Of a DNA stretch of 64,000 bases, positions 26,127 to 33,760 are shown one piece after another. Below the pieces are notes generated by a model. The model did not search any database. It saw nothing but the letters and a program-made list of their open reading frames with translations, and was not told the DNA's origin. Position numbers and translations under genes: made by a program. The first letter of the stretch is position 1, and each line of letters starts with the position of its first letter. Source of the DNA: Nitrospirota bacterium (lineage in GTDB: Bacteria; Nitrospinota_A; UBA7883); the NCBI GenBank assembly GCA_024275315.1, contig JAJRZK010000020.1:1-64000 (forward strand), given 5' to 3'.

Positions 26127-27091
26127 TATTTTCCCGGTTCCACGTATCGCAGTGTAAGTATGCGGTCATGGGCGGTGTCCACGGCATAGATGGAGCCGTT
26201 TTTGCCAACAGCTATTTTCGTGGGCGTGTGCAGGGCAGTATCTTCTTTCATCTTCCACGCGGCCAGAAATCCATCATCACCGGAAAGGGCCACCACTCTA
26301 TGGTTCGCGCTGTCCGCCACATAAATCCGGCCTTTTGAATCCATCGCCACCCCGGAAGGAACCTTGAACCATCCGTCCCATGCTCCGGGCGCGCCGAGCC
26401 CGAAAGGCCCCCCCCATTTCGTCCTGTATACGCCCCGGACGTCGAATTTCTGGATACGGTTGTTATAGGCGTCGGCGATGTAAACGCTTCCATCATTGGC
26501 TACGAAAGCGTCGGTGGGATAGTGGAGCGCGCCGCTTTTCACCCTGCCGGACGCGCCGACCTGGGAAATGAACGCGCCGTCCAGCCTGAACTTCTCCACA
26601 CGTTTGTTATAGAAGTCCGCCACGTAGATGACGTCCCGTTTGCGGTCTATATGAATGCCAGTCGCGACGGTGAACTCGCCCGGGCCCTTGCCGCTTTTGC
26701 CCCACTGCCTAAGATAAACCCCTTCTGGTGAAAACTTCTGGATGCGGTCCTGGTCGTAATCGCTGACATACACGGCGCCTGCGCCATCGATCGCCACACC
26801 GACCGGTTTGGAAAACTCTCCTTCACCGTTCCCCGGTTTTCCCCATTCAAGGATGTAGTCCCCCTCCGCAGTGAACTTCTGTATTCTCGCATTTCTCACA
26901 TCGGCGATGTAAATATCGCCTCCCGTGTTGATGGCGATTCCCATGGGTTCGTTGAACTGGCCCGGACCGGCGCCGGATTCGCCCCACTGGTTTACAAGCT
27001 CGATTCTACCGGCCGCCCCCCATGGAACGACCGATATTGCAGCAAGAGTGGCAAAAAGGGCCGCCATGAAAAACGCGATTTTCAATTTCAT
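26126..27091 (-). CDS. Secreted NHL-repeat beta-propeller protein
   Basis: A 321-residue periplasmic protein: a signal peptide (about 1-26, ending near AAGRI) followed by six NHL repeats of about 45 residues, each with GVAID..G.VYVSD..ND/RIQKF and a WG spacer (for example GEFSKPVGVAIDGAGAVYVSD). This makes a six-bladed propeller, usually a scaffold for protein or ligand binding. It has no cysteines in the mature part, so direct mercury thiolate binding is unlikely. It lies between the HMA protein and merR in a tight leftward operon; no such partner is known from standard mer operons. Confidence 0.88.
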   Translation of the reverse strand: MKLKIAFFMAALFATLAAISVVPWGAAGRIELVNQWGESGAGPGQFNEPMGIAINTGGDIYIADVRNARIQKFTAEGDYILEWGKPGNGEGEFSKPVGVAIDGAGAVYVSDYDQDRIQKFSPEGVYLRQWGKSGKGPGEFTVATGIHIDRKRDVIYVADFYNKRVEKFRLDGAFISQVGASGRVKSGALHYPTDAFVANDGSVYIADAYNNRIQKFDVRGVYRTKWGGPFGLGAPGAWDGWFKVPSGVAMDSKGRIYVADSANHRVVALSGDDGFLAAWKMKEDTALHTPTKIAVGKNGSIYAVDTAHDRILTLRYVEPGK

Positions 27092-27103
27092 TGGAACCCT
27101 CTT

Positions 27104-27640
27104 TTAGTTGTTTTCAGCAAAACTCAAAGGCTCCAGCAGCATCGATCCCTCCGGACCCTCTTTAGCTTTTGTCTTGATCGCCATTGTTTTTCCGATCAAG
27201 GTCTCCGGATCGGCGGGCAGGGCCAAAATAGATGTAACGGGAAAACTCTGACCAGTGTCATCGGGATGGAACAAATATTTCCCCCCACTCTTTTCCAGTC
27301 GGCCCACCAGCTCATACGTGGTTTCGCGCGGCGTGTACCCGGCGTCGTACACAATCTGGTGAAGTTCATCAATCGTCAACAACGGCTTGCCCTTTATGAA
27401 AATGATCTCGACCACGCCTTCCTTCATTTTCATATCATATGACGCCACACTCCCGGAACGCCGGAAAAAACGCTCCAAGCCATAGGCGCAAAAGTAGCAC
27501 GCAAGACCGTCCGCCCGGATATACGCCTTCTGGCTCCCCTTCAGCGACGGGGCGTTCTGGACAATGTCCTTACCCCACACTGTCGATGTCGAGATCGCCG
27601 CTGTCAATAGGATCGCTATCAGAATCGTTCTTTTCCTCAT
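27104..27640 (-). CDS. Periplasmic heavy-metal-associated (HMA-like) protein
   Basis: A 178-residue secreted protein. After a signal peptide (about 1-23) a ferredoxin-like HMA domain shows GLACYFCAYGLERFF (CxxC metal site with an aromatic insert) and IDELHQIVYDAGYTP, the usual end of the domain. About 70 further residues (YELVGRLEKSGGKYLFHP...) form an unassigned beta-rich extension, possibly OB-like. It resembles periplasmic MerP-type metal acceptors but is larger. The start ATG 27640 is preceded by GGGAG at 8 nt. It is the second gene of the operon, 12 nt after the outer-membrane barrel gene. Confidence 0.82.
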   Translation of the reverse strand: MRKRTILIAILLTAAISTSTVWGKDIVQNAPSLKGSQKAYIRADGLACYFCAYGLERFFRRSGSVASYDMKMKEGVVEIIFIKGKPLLTIDELHQIVYDAGYTPRETTYELVGRLEKSGGKYLFHPDDTGQSFPVTSILALPADPETLIGKTMAIKTKAKEGPEGSMLLEPLSFAENN

Positions 27641-27652
27641 CGTTGACACTCC

Positions 27653-28498
27653 CTAATATCGTAGTTCCAACACGAATTTGAATGTAATGTCTTTCGGTTT
27701 CTGGACGCCGTTCAACTCCTGGTAGACAGGTATCTGAACCCCGGTCCGTATCATTGTCCTGTTGTTGGGGGAAATCAGAATTTCCGGAGATATGAACAGA
27801 AAATCACCGCCGGAATCCAGGTTATCCACACCGTTTGCTTTCGCGCGCCGCTCGTTCATGTAATTGAACTCGAGAAATAATACGGTATCCGTATCTTCAA
27901 TACCACCGAGTTGCGGGCGAAGGCCAACCGCAAAATCGGCGAAAAACAGGTCGCCCGATTTTGTGTTGTCGTCCTCGACATCGAATCGGTAACGGGCATC
28001 AAAGACGTAATACCATTTGATGCTTTCCATCCCGTAGGCGATCCCCCCTGCTATGGTTGGTTTATTCCGCTCCACACTTTTATCGCCCACCGGAGCGGTG
28101 ACCCCCAGTCGAATAGCGCTTGAATATTTCGCCCCGAGTGTATCCCTGTCCCAAAAACGCCATTGGGAAAAAATATCCGGGTTGTCAATTCCGCTGGCCG
28201 CACTTTGTCCCATGCCATCCTCAAAGTGTTCCTCTCTTGAGAAAAGAACCCCAAACCCCAGCGCAAAGTCACGGCTGAGTCCGTACGTGAATTCCAGTTC
28301 GGATTCCGTACGCCTTTCACCACCATGACGGCTGTGAACAAGAGAGGTGTGCAGGTCAAAGGCTCCTTTACCTGGCGCTTCCGGGGCCATCATGAACAGG
28401 GGAGCGTGAGCGAGGGCGGCGCCGTTCCATGAAATCACTGGAACCACGAGTAACAACAACGTAAGCTTCTCTAAATTTTTCTGAAGCATGATTTTCAT
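27653..28498 (-). CDS. Outer-membrane beta-barrel protein, first gene of the MerR operon
   Basis: A 281-residue protein with a long N-terminal signal sequence (cleavage near ALAHA) and alternating amphipathic strands throughout, ending in an aromatic residue (FKFVLELRY), the usual recognition signal for barrel assembly. Motifs such as LEFTYGLSRDFALGFGVLFSREE and AIRLGVTAPVGDKS are like those of copper-associated or phenol-pathway (MetA-like) barrels. There is no metal motif apart from the N-terminal HAPLFMMAP. I chose ATG 28498 with GAGG upstream, not the start 10 codons earlier. Position right after a mer-type promoter suggests a metal-induced porin or channel. Confidence 0.8.
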   Translation of the reverse strand: MKIMLQKNLEKLTLLLLVVPVISWNGAALAHAPLFMMAPEAPGKGAFDLHTSLVHSRHGGERRTESELEFTYGLSRDFALGFGVLFSREEHFEDGMGQSAASGIDNPDIFSQWRFWDRDTLGAKYSSAIRLGVTAPVGDKSVERNKPTIAGGIAYGMESIKWYYVFDARYRFDVEDDNTKSGDLFFADFAVGLRPQLGGIEDTDTVLFLEFNYMNERRAKANGVDNLDSGGDFLFISPEILISPNNRTMIRTGVQIPVYQELNGVQKPKDITFKFVLELRY

Positions 28499-28545
28499 AA
28501 CAAATTCCTCAGACAAACTCGAAATCATATGTTTCCTTTATCTAA

Positions 28546-28577
28546 AACATAAACCCCGTACCATACTACGGAGTCAA
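28546..28577 (-). promoter_or_regulatory. MerR-type promoter/operator with long spacer
   Basis: On the minus strand, TTGACT (-35, 28577-28572) is followed by the dyad CCGTA-GTATGG-TACGG (28571-28556) and TATGTT (-10, 28551-28546). The -35 to -10 spacer is 20 bp, instead of the optimal 17, and is filled by the dyad, exactly the architecture MerR proteins activate by twisting DNA. The -35 and left arm are identical to the classical Tn501 mer operator (TTGACTCCGTA). It lies about 48 bp before the first gene of the operon. Confidence 0.85.
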
Positions 28578-28685
28578 TGGATAATTTACGTTTACGGAAA
28601 ATAACGCTTCGTGAACCTGTGTAGAGAGAGTGGAAATTTTTGACTGACTCCCGATCGAGCGTGAATTGATCCGGCGGAAAAATGA

Positions 28686-28733
28686 TTGACAACAGGCCGG
28701 CCATGGATAATATTTCGTTATATGGCGAACTAT
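28686..28733 (+). promoter_or_regulatory. arsR promoter with overlapping ArsR-like dyad
   Basis: A perfect -35 TTGACA (28686-28691) is followed after 16 bp by TAATAT. Overlapping the -10 and start region is the dyad ATATTTCG-N8-CGAACTAT (28710-28733; 7 of 8 bases symmetric), of the kind bound by arsenic-responsive ArsR repressors. The arrangement predicts autorepression released by As(III). Confidence 0.7.
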
Positions 28734-28744
28734 AGGAGATAATA

Positions 28745-29098
28745 TTGTTCGACTTTCTTACAATTGCAAAAGCATTGGCGGATGAGAGCAGAATCAGAGC
28801 GTTGCTGGCGTTGCGCGATGGTGAGTTGTGCGTGTGCGATATTATCGAGCTTCTCGATCTCGCTCCTTCCACCGTTTCCAAGCATCTCTCGATTCTCCGG
28901 CAGGCGCGCCTCGTTGAAACGAGAAAAGACGGCCGTTGGATATATTACCGCCTGCCGGGTGATAAAGCTCCCCACCAGGTTCAAGAGTCGATCAGATGGG
29001 TTTGCGATTCACTGTCCAAAGATTTAACGGCCAAAAAAGACGCCATAAAAATAAAGCGAATTGTCAGGAGTCATCTGAAAAACTCATGTCAAATATAA
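28745..29098 (+). CDS. arsR: ArsR-family arsenite-responsive repressor
   Basis: A 117-residue winged-helix repressor. The arsenite site is ELCVCDIIELL with C29 and C31 at the start of the recognition-helix unit, the classic type 1 ArsR arrangement; the recognition helix is LAPSTVSKHLSILRQARLVETRKDGRWIYYRL (first and last parts shown across residues 39-70). The start is TTG, supported by AGGAG six nt upstream and by the fact that the protein begins exactly where ArsR homologs do. It is transcribed away from the MerR operon and 114 bp ahead of acr3. It should release its own promoter when As(III) or Sb(III) binds. Confidence 0.92.
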   Translation: MFDFLTIAKALADESRIRALLALRDGELCVCDIIELLDLAPSTVSKHLSILRQARLVETRKDGRWIYYRLPGDKAPHQVQESIRWVCDSLSKDLTAKKDAIKIKRIVRSHLKNSCQI

Positions 29099-29212
29099 GC
29101 AACAATTCCAAATTCCGGTCCTTTGCACCGGCAACTCCGCCAGATCCCGGATGGCGGATTATAAAATATCCGTCGGGGGGGATGTAATCGTAGTTGTTAA
29201 AGGAGAGAGATT

Positions 29213-30313
29213 GTGACAGGGCGATGTGGAGCGGACGTTAAGGATATATCTGGAGCGGAGCTGGGATTTTTCGAGCGTTGGCTCACTTTGTGGGTTTCCA
29301 TCAGTATCGCGGCCGGTGTTTTACTCGGGCAGATGTTTCCCTCGCCAATTCACGCGCTTGGGCGAATGGAAATAGCCCGTGTAAACATCCCTGTCGGAAT
29401 CCTCATCTGGGTGATGATTATCCCCATGCTTCTTAAAATAGATCTTCACGCCATTCATGAGGTAAAACGACACTGGAAAGGAATCGGCGTCACACTTTTC
29501 GTGAACTGGGCTGTAAAGCCGTTTTCCATGGCGGTGTTGGGATGGATATTTATCCGTTACCTGTTTGCGCCGTATCTGCCTCCGGATCAAATAGACAGCT
29601 ACATAGCCGGCCTGATTATTCTGGCCGCGGCGCCATGCACAGCGATGGTGTTCGTATGGAGCCATTTGGCCAAAGGAGAGCCGCTCTTCACGTTAAGCCA
29701 GGTGGCGTTAAACGACGTTATCATGGTTTTCGCTTTCGCTCCCATTGTCGGCCTGCTGTTGGGGCTGTCCTCGATTACCGTTCCATGGGATACGCTGTTG
29801 CTCTCGGTGGCGCTTTATATCGTCGTCCCCCTGATCATAGCAAATTTATGGCGCAGATCAGCGCTGGGACATAAGCACAAATACGCCCATCTTACGCGGA
29901 TTATAAAGCTGTCGCACCCGTGGTCTCTGGGGGCGTTGCTGGCCACACTAACGCTGCTGTTCGGTTTTCAGGCGGAGTCAATAATAAGCCAGCCAGCAGT
30001 GATCGCCATGCTGGCTGTCCCTATCCTGATCCAGGTCTATTTCAACTCGGGACTCGCGTATCTTTTTAATCGCCGGCTCGGTGTCGCGCATTGCGCGGCC
30101 GGGCCATCAGCGCTGATCGGGGCCAGCAATTTTTTTGAGTTGGCGGTGGCGACTGCCATCGGCCTGTTCGGATTCGAATCGGGCGCCGCGCTGGCCACGG
30201 TGGTGGGTGTTCTTATAGAGGTCCCCGTGATGCTTTCGGTCGTAAAAATCGTTAATTCCAGTCGCAGGTGGTACGAATCCGGACCGGCGTTTGCGCCGAA
30301 GCTGCTTGAATAA
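29213..30313 (+). CDS. acr3: Acr3-family arsenite efflux permease
   Basis: A 366-residue ten-helix permease that exports As(III) using the membrane potential. The diagnostic segment around the catalytic cysteine reads LAAAPCTAMVFVWSHL near residue 140; other Acr3 blocks are IPVGILIWVMIIPMLLKID, VNWAVKPFSMA and GPSALIGASNFFELAVATAI. The GTG start has AAAGGAGAG upstream. A divergent, non-Acr3 permease converges on it from the right. No arsC gene is adjacent, so arsenate reduction would have to be encoded elsewhere; the LMW phosphatase-fold protein at 45026 is not clearly arsenate reductase. Confidence 0.95.
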   Translation: MTGRCGADVKDISGAELGFFERWLTLWVSISIAAGVLLGQMFPSPIHALGRMEIARVNIPVGILIWVMIIPMLLKIDLHAIHEVKRHWKGIGVTLFVNWAVKPFSMAVLGWIFIRYLFAPYLPPDQIDSYIAGLIILAAAPCTAMVFVWSHLAKGEPLFTLSQVALNDVIMVFAFAPIVGLLLGLSSITVPWDTLLLSVALYIVVPLIIANLWRRSALGHKHKYAHLTRIIKLSHPWSLGALLATLTLLFGFQAESIISQPAVIAMLAVPILIQVYFNSGLAYLFNRRLGVAHCAAGPSALIGASNFFELAVATAIGLFGFESGAALATVVGVLIEVPVMLSVVKIVNSSRRWYESGPAFAPKLLE

Positions 30314-30438
30314 AACCGTTCGTGAAATGTAAGGAAAGAACGTGACCGGAAAGCCGCGGCGCCACTCGATCGTGATATATCGGCCGATCAACTCGAGCTT
30401 TCAGCCAAAGGCTGGAGCTGTGGCGTTTCAAGGATTAA

Positions 30439-31509
30439 CTATACGGTTTTTGCCTTAAGCTTTTCCATCATATTCCTCCACATCGATCTAATCATAAATA
30501 TCAACAGTAGAGCGGCGGAAGCGAGATTTATATAGTCTGGAAACAGTTCGGCGGCGGCGCCTGTCACCGCTTGCGCGTCAACAGCGAGCGTGGCGTACAC
30601 GGCGTTAATGGCGTATCCGGCGGCAAGGGCGCTGACCGCTATCGCTGTAAGGTAAATTATCAGCGACCTTACGCCCAGCGAGTTGTAGAGCACAGCCATA
30701 CTGCTTGCGTTAGTGGCGGGGCCTGCAAGCAGAAATACAAGCGCCGCGCCGGGGTTTAACCCCTTGAGCACCAAAGCGGCCGCGACAGGTGTGCTGGCGG
30801 TGGCGCACACGTACAAAGGTATACCTGCCATCAGCATCACAACCATGGACACGAACGTGTTCTGCGAAAAGCCTGTCAGAAATGTGTCAGGTATTAACAC
30901 TCCTATCAGGCCTGCGACCAGAAAGCCGAGAGCCAACCAGCCCGCCAGATCGTTCATCAGCTCGTTAAAAGCAAAATCCAGGATTCCATGAATCTTTCCC
31001 GTTTTCTTTGGAACTTCTTCCGTGCAATGGTCGTCGCATCCACAGGCATCGCTTTTCTTTAACCCGGCGTCGCTGCTCTGTACGGCGCCAGCCTCCTCTC
31101 GTCCGAAAATATTCTCCCCCATTCCAGCCACGAACGCCGTGAAAAACGCCGCGACTGGCCGGAAAACGGTAACCACCGGATCCATCAGGGCGTAGGTGAT
31201 GGCGATAGAATCCACGCCCGACTCCGGTGTGGATATGAGAAACGCGCTCGTGGCGCCTTTGCTTGCGCCATGTTTGCGGAGCGCCATCGCCGCAGGCACA
31301 ACTCCACATGAGCATAACGGCAACGGTATGCCGGCAAGCGACGCATATAATATCGATCGAACGTTACGTGGCTTAAGATACTTCGTTACTTTTTCCACCG
31401 GAAGATATATGTGCAACACTCCCCCGATCACAAAACCGGCAAGTATATAGAAGGCGGATTCCCTCACTATCCCCCAGGCCCCCACTGCGATCTCCAGGAT
31501 AATGTCCAT
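30439..31509 (-). CDS. SO_0444/ArsP-type permease (PF03773)
   Basis: A 356-residue permease with about nine membrane helices. The signature IPLPLCSCGVVPAAMALRKHG near residue 59 carries the CxC cysteines of the ArsP/SO_0444 group, followed by STPESGVDS; the second half has TASTPVAAALVLKG and AGPATNASSM. A central cytosolic loop is Cys/His/acid-rich (DACGCDDHC, about 153-161). Members export trivalent organoarsenicals (ArsP) or Cu/Zn (SO_0444 type); the loop favours the latter, but the neighbouring acr3 keeps arsenicals possible. It is 317 bp downstream of merA on the same strand, so it may have its own promoter. Confidence 0.85.
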   Translation of the reverse strand: MDIILEIAVGAWGIVRESAFYILAGFVIGGVLHIYLPVEKVTKYLKPRNVRSILYASLAGIPLPLCSCGVVPAAMALRKHGASKGATSAFLISTPESGVDSIAITYALMDPVVTVFRPVAAFFTAFVAGMGENIFGREEAGAVQSSDAGLKKSDACGCDDHCTEEVPKKTGKIHGILDFAFNELMNDLAGWLALGFLVAGLIGVLIPDTFLTGFSQNTFVSMVVMLMAGIPLYVCATASTPVAAALVLKGLNPGAALVFLLAGPATNASSMAVLYNSLGVRSLIIYLTAIAVSALAAGYAINAVYATLAVDAQAVTGAAAELFPDYINLASAALLLIFMIRSMWRNMMEKLKAKTV

Positions 31510-31826
31510 ATGCTCCCTTCAAAACCCTTTATATACGGCTTAAGGTATCATTAAATGGCCCGGATCATTTGTGTGAATATCTATACATGAAAACGAGCGA
31601 ACCGGCGGAACAGCCGTCTTGCCATTTTCAGTGACATTTCCCGCCAGGAAAACAGGTTGCCACTTTTAATCCACTTTCATCGTACCAGCACGAAGCCGCT
31701 GGCGCGGTACAATATTGTTGTGAATAGTTTCGGTGAGTTTTCTATTAGAAATCCCCGCCTTGCATAATCGCTGACATCGGGGCTCCGTATCCTGCGTGTT
31801 TCACAAGTATTCTCTTTTTTCGCATA
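31510..31826. other. Intergenic region between permease and merA (317 bp)
   Basis: No gene longer than 20 codons can be supported. Two tiny minus-strand frames are present, a GTG-started 19-codon one near 31750-31807 and an 18-codon ATG one near 31585-31640; neither has a clear ribosome site. The permease promoter is probably near its left end, but no consensus boxes stand out. Confidence 0.4.
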
Positions 31827-33266
31827 TCATGTAGCGCAACAGCTAAGCTTCTCCACACTTTTGCCAAAGGTGATCGCGGCGAGTTTTATCCCTTCAGCTA
31901 GTGTGAGATACGGATGGAACGACGAGATTATCTCTTTTACTGTTATTCCATGTTTGACAGCCAGGCTCACTTCCATTAAAAGCTCCGAGCCTTCCGGGGC
32001 GAGTATCCTCGCTCCGATAAGCCTGTCGGTTTCGCGGTCACGGATAAGCTTGATAAACCCTCTCGTATCGCGCGCGGCCAGGCTTCGGGGAACATGGGAC
32101 AATGGCAACGTGGCGGCCTCGGCGTCGATTCCTTTTTCTTTCGCCTCTATCTCGTCAAGCCCCACGCCCGCCACCTGCGGATCGGTAAAAACAACCCACG
32201 GCAACGGGACATAGTCTCTTTGCCTGTTCGAGCCCAGGATGGCGTTTTCCGCCGCCAAGGCTCCTTCGTATGCGGCGGTGTATACAAACATAGGTCCGCC
32301 GATAACGTCACCAGCCCCATAGATTCCATTTACGTTTGTCTGGAGACTATCATCCACCTTAACAAATCCATCGCCATCAAGCTCCACACCGGCCTCTTCC
32401 AGCCCCATACCTTCCGTGTTCGGTTTATTGCCCGTTGCTACGAGCAACTCCGAAGCATTGAACATCCTGTTCTCGCCTTCGACAATCGCTTCGACAACAG
32501 TTTCCCCGTTTTTCCGGGAGATATTTTTCAGCGCCACACCTGTCACGATCTCGATACCTTCACCGGCCAGATATTTGGTCAGTTCCTCTGTCAAATCCTC
32601 CATCTCCACCGGCAGAATGCGCGATGAACGCTGGAGCATAGTCACCCTACCGCCGAAGCGGGACAACATCTGCGCCATCTCGACTGCTATGTACCGTCCG
32701 CCCAGAACGATGATCGATTCCGGTATCTCCTCAAGCTCGAAAGTGGTCGAGCTGGTCAGGTAACCGCTCTGTGCAAGGCCTGGTATGGAAGGGATTTTTG
32801 GCGCCGCGCCGGTGGCGATGAGAATACGGTCCGCGTCGATTCTTTCTCCATTAACTTCCACGATCCCGGGAGAGACAAGCCGCGCCATGCCTTCTATCCT
32901 CGTAAAACCGGGCAGATCCGCGACAACATCCATATATTTCGCGCGGCGCAGCTCCTCTACAAGACGGCGACGCTGGGCGACGACCGACTTGTAGTCCGCC
33001 ACCCGGCCGTTCGTCTCAACGCCCTCGAACCCGTTGTTGTTCGCCCTGTGGATCGTCTCGGCGGCGCGTATCATGAACTTGGACGGCACACAGCCTACGT
33101 TGACACATGTGCCGCCGATGGGAAGACCACCATTGATCATTGTGACCCTGGCGCTCAGCTCCGAGCCTTTGATGGCCGCGGCGAAAGCCGCGGAGCCACC
33201 ACCGATGATTACAAGATGATCGATTTTTTCTGGTGGGGCTATTTCACAACCGCAACTATCGCTCAT
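31827..33266 (-). CDS. merA: Mercuric reductase
   Basis: A 479-residue FAD/NADPH disulfide oxidoreductase that reduces Hg(II) to volatile Hg(0) in the cytosol. The FAD motif is VIIGGGSAAFAAA near 19-31, the redox-active pair C54/C59 is in GGTCVNVGCVPSK, the NADPH site follows as IVLGGRYIAVEMAQ, and the C-terminal vicinal cysteines that receive Hg are C476-C477 (KLSCCAT). SSFHPYLTLAEG carries the conserved tyrosine. It lacks the N-terminal HMA (MerP-like) domain of many MerA proteins but begins MSDSCGCE with an extra CxC. It lies after merTP and merC with a 125-bp gap containing a possible 40-codon gene. Confidence 0.96.
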   Translation of the reverse strand: MSDSCGCEIAPPEKIDHLVIIGGGSAAFAAAIKGSELSARVTMINGGLPIGGTCVNVGCVPSKFMIRAAETIHRANNNGFEGVETNGRVADYKSVVAQRRRLVEELRRAKYMDVVADLPGFTRIEGMARLVSPGIVEVNGERIDADRILIATGAAPKIPSIPGLAQSGYLTSSTTFELEEIPESIIVLGGRYIAVEMAQMLSRFGGRVTMLQRSSRILPVEMEDLTEELTKYLAGEGIEIVTGVALKNISRKNGETVVEAIVEGENRMFNASELLVATGNKPNTEGMGLEEAGVELDGDGFVKVDDSLQTNVNGIYGAGDVIGGPMFVYTAAYEGALAAENAILGSNRQRDYVPLPWVVFTDPQVAGVGLDEIEAKEKGIDAEAATLPLSHVPRSLAARDTRGFIKLIRDRETDRLIGARILAPEGSELLMEVSLAVKHGITVKEIISSFHPYLTLAEGIKLAAITFGKSVEKLSCCAT

Positions 33267-33378
33267 TTCTTACGCTCCCAAGTAGAATATTCCCGATTGA
33301 TCGGATGGTCAGCGTTTCGGCCATCATATCTGGAGGAACCGGCGGGCCTACGGCAATCGTAGCATGCAACCTTTTCAC
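33256..33378 (-). CDS. Possible 40-residue protein between merC and merA
   Basis: A GTG-started frame of 40 codons fills the merC-merA gap. It has a good ribosome site (GGGAG five nt upstream), ends 11 nt inside merA, and its sequence (HATIAVGPPVPPDMMAETL, then TIRSIGNILLGSVRNER) has protein-like composition. I recognise no family. It starts 13 nt after the merC stop, as expected for an operon member. It could equally be the remnant of a longer gene; only conservation would decide. Confidence 0.35.
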   Translation of the reverse strand: MKRLHATIAVGPPVPPDMMAETLTIRSIGNILLGSVRNER

Positions 33379-33391
33379 GATGTCTCCCGGC

Positions 33392-33760
33392 TCACACGTC
33401 GCATGCGGCGGTCGCGCATCGCCTCTGGTAATAGATGTTGATAACCGTCGAAGCGGCAAGGCCTATCAGTCCGACAATGACTCCAATTGTTGAAAACCAC
33501 ATGGTTATTACAATCAAGGTCGCGCTTATCCCGAAAGCAATCAACGGCTCCTTCCGGCCGTGCCGTTTTTTAGACACCACCAGGCCGTACCCGGTGAGAA
33601 TCAAAAACGCCGCCAGCAAAGGGAGCAATATGAGATCGTTGATGACAAATCCAAGCCCGATTGAAGCCAGAAACGCGAGTAGAGCCGGTGTCCCGATACA
33701 GCACAACGCCGCGAAAATCGAGCCTGCCGCTCCCACCTTGTCCAGTTGCTCTTTGATCAT
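33392..33760 (-). CDS. merC: MerC-family mercury transporter
   Basis: A 122-residue inner-membrane protein with four helices. The first helix holds the vicinal pair C20-C21 in FAALCCIGTPALLAFLASIG, aligned with the Hg-binding pair of Tn21 MerC, and the cytoplasmic C-terminus ends with RRCATAACDV carrying two more cysteines, as in MerC. It imports Hg(II) into the cytosol for MerA. The ATG overlaps the merTP stop by 4 nt, so the two transport proteins are made together. Confidence 0.85.
   Translation of the reverse strand: MIKEQLDKVGAAGSIFAALCCIGTPALLAFLASIGLGFVINDLILLPLLAAFLILTGYGLVVSKKRHGRKEPLIAFGISATLIVITMWFSTIGVIVGLIGLAASTVINIYYQRRCATAACDV

Noticed and set aside
30393-30417. Imperfect hairpin between acr3 and the permease
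   Set aside because: It has a bulged stem and no T tract, so I do not call it a terminator.
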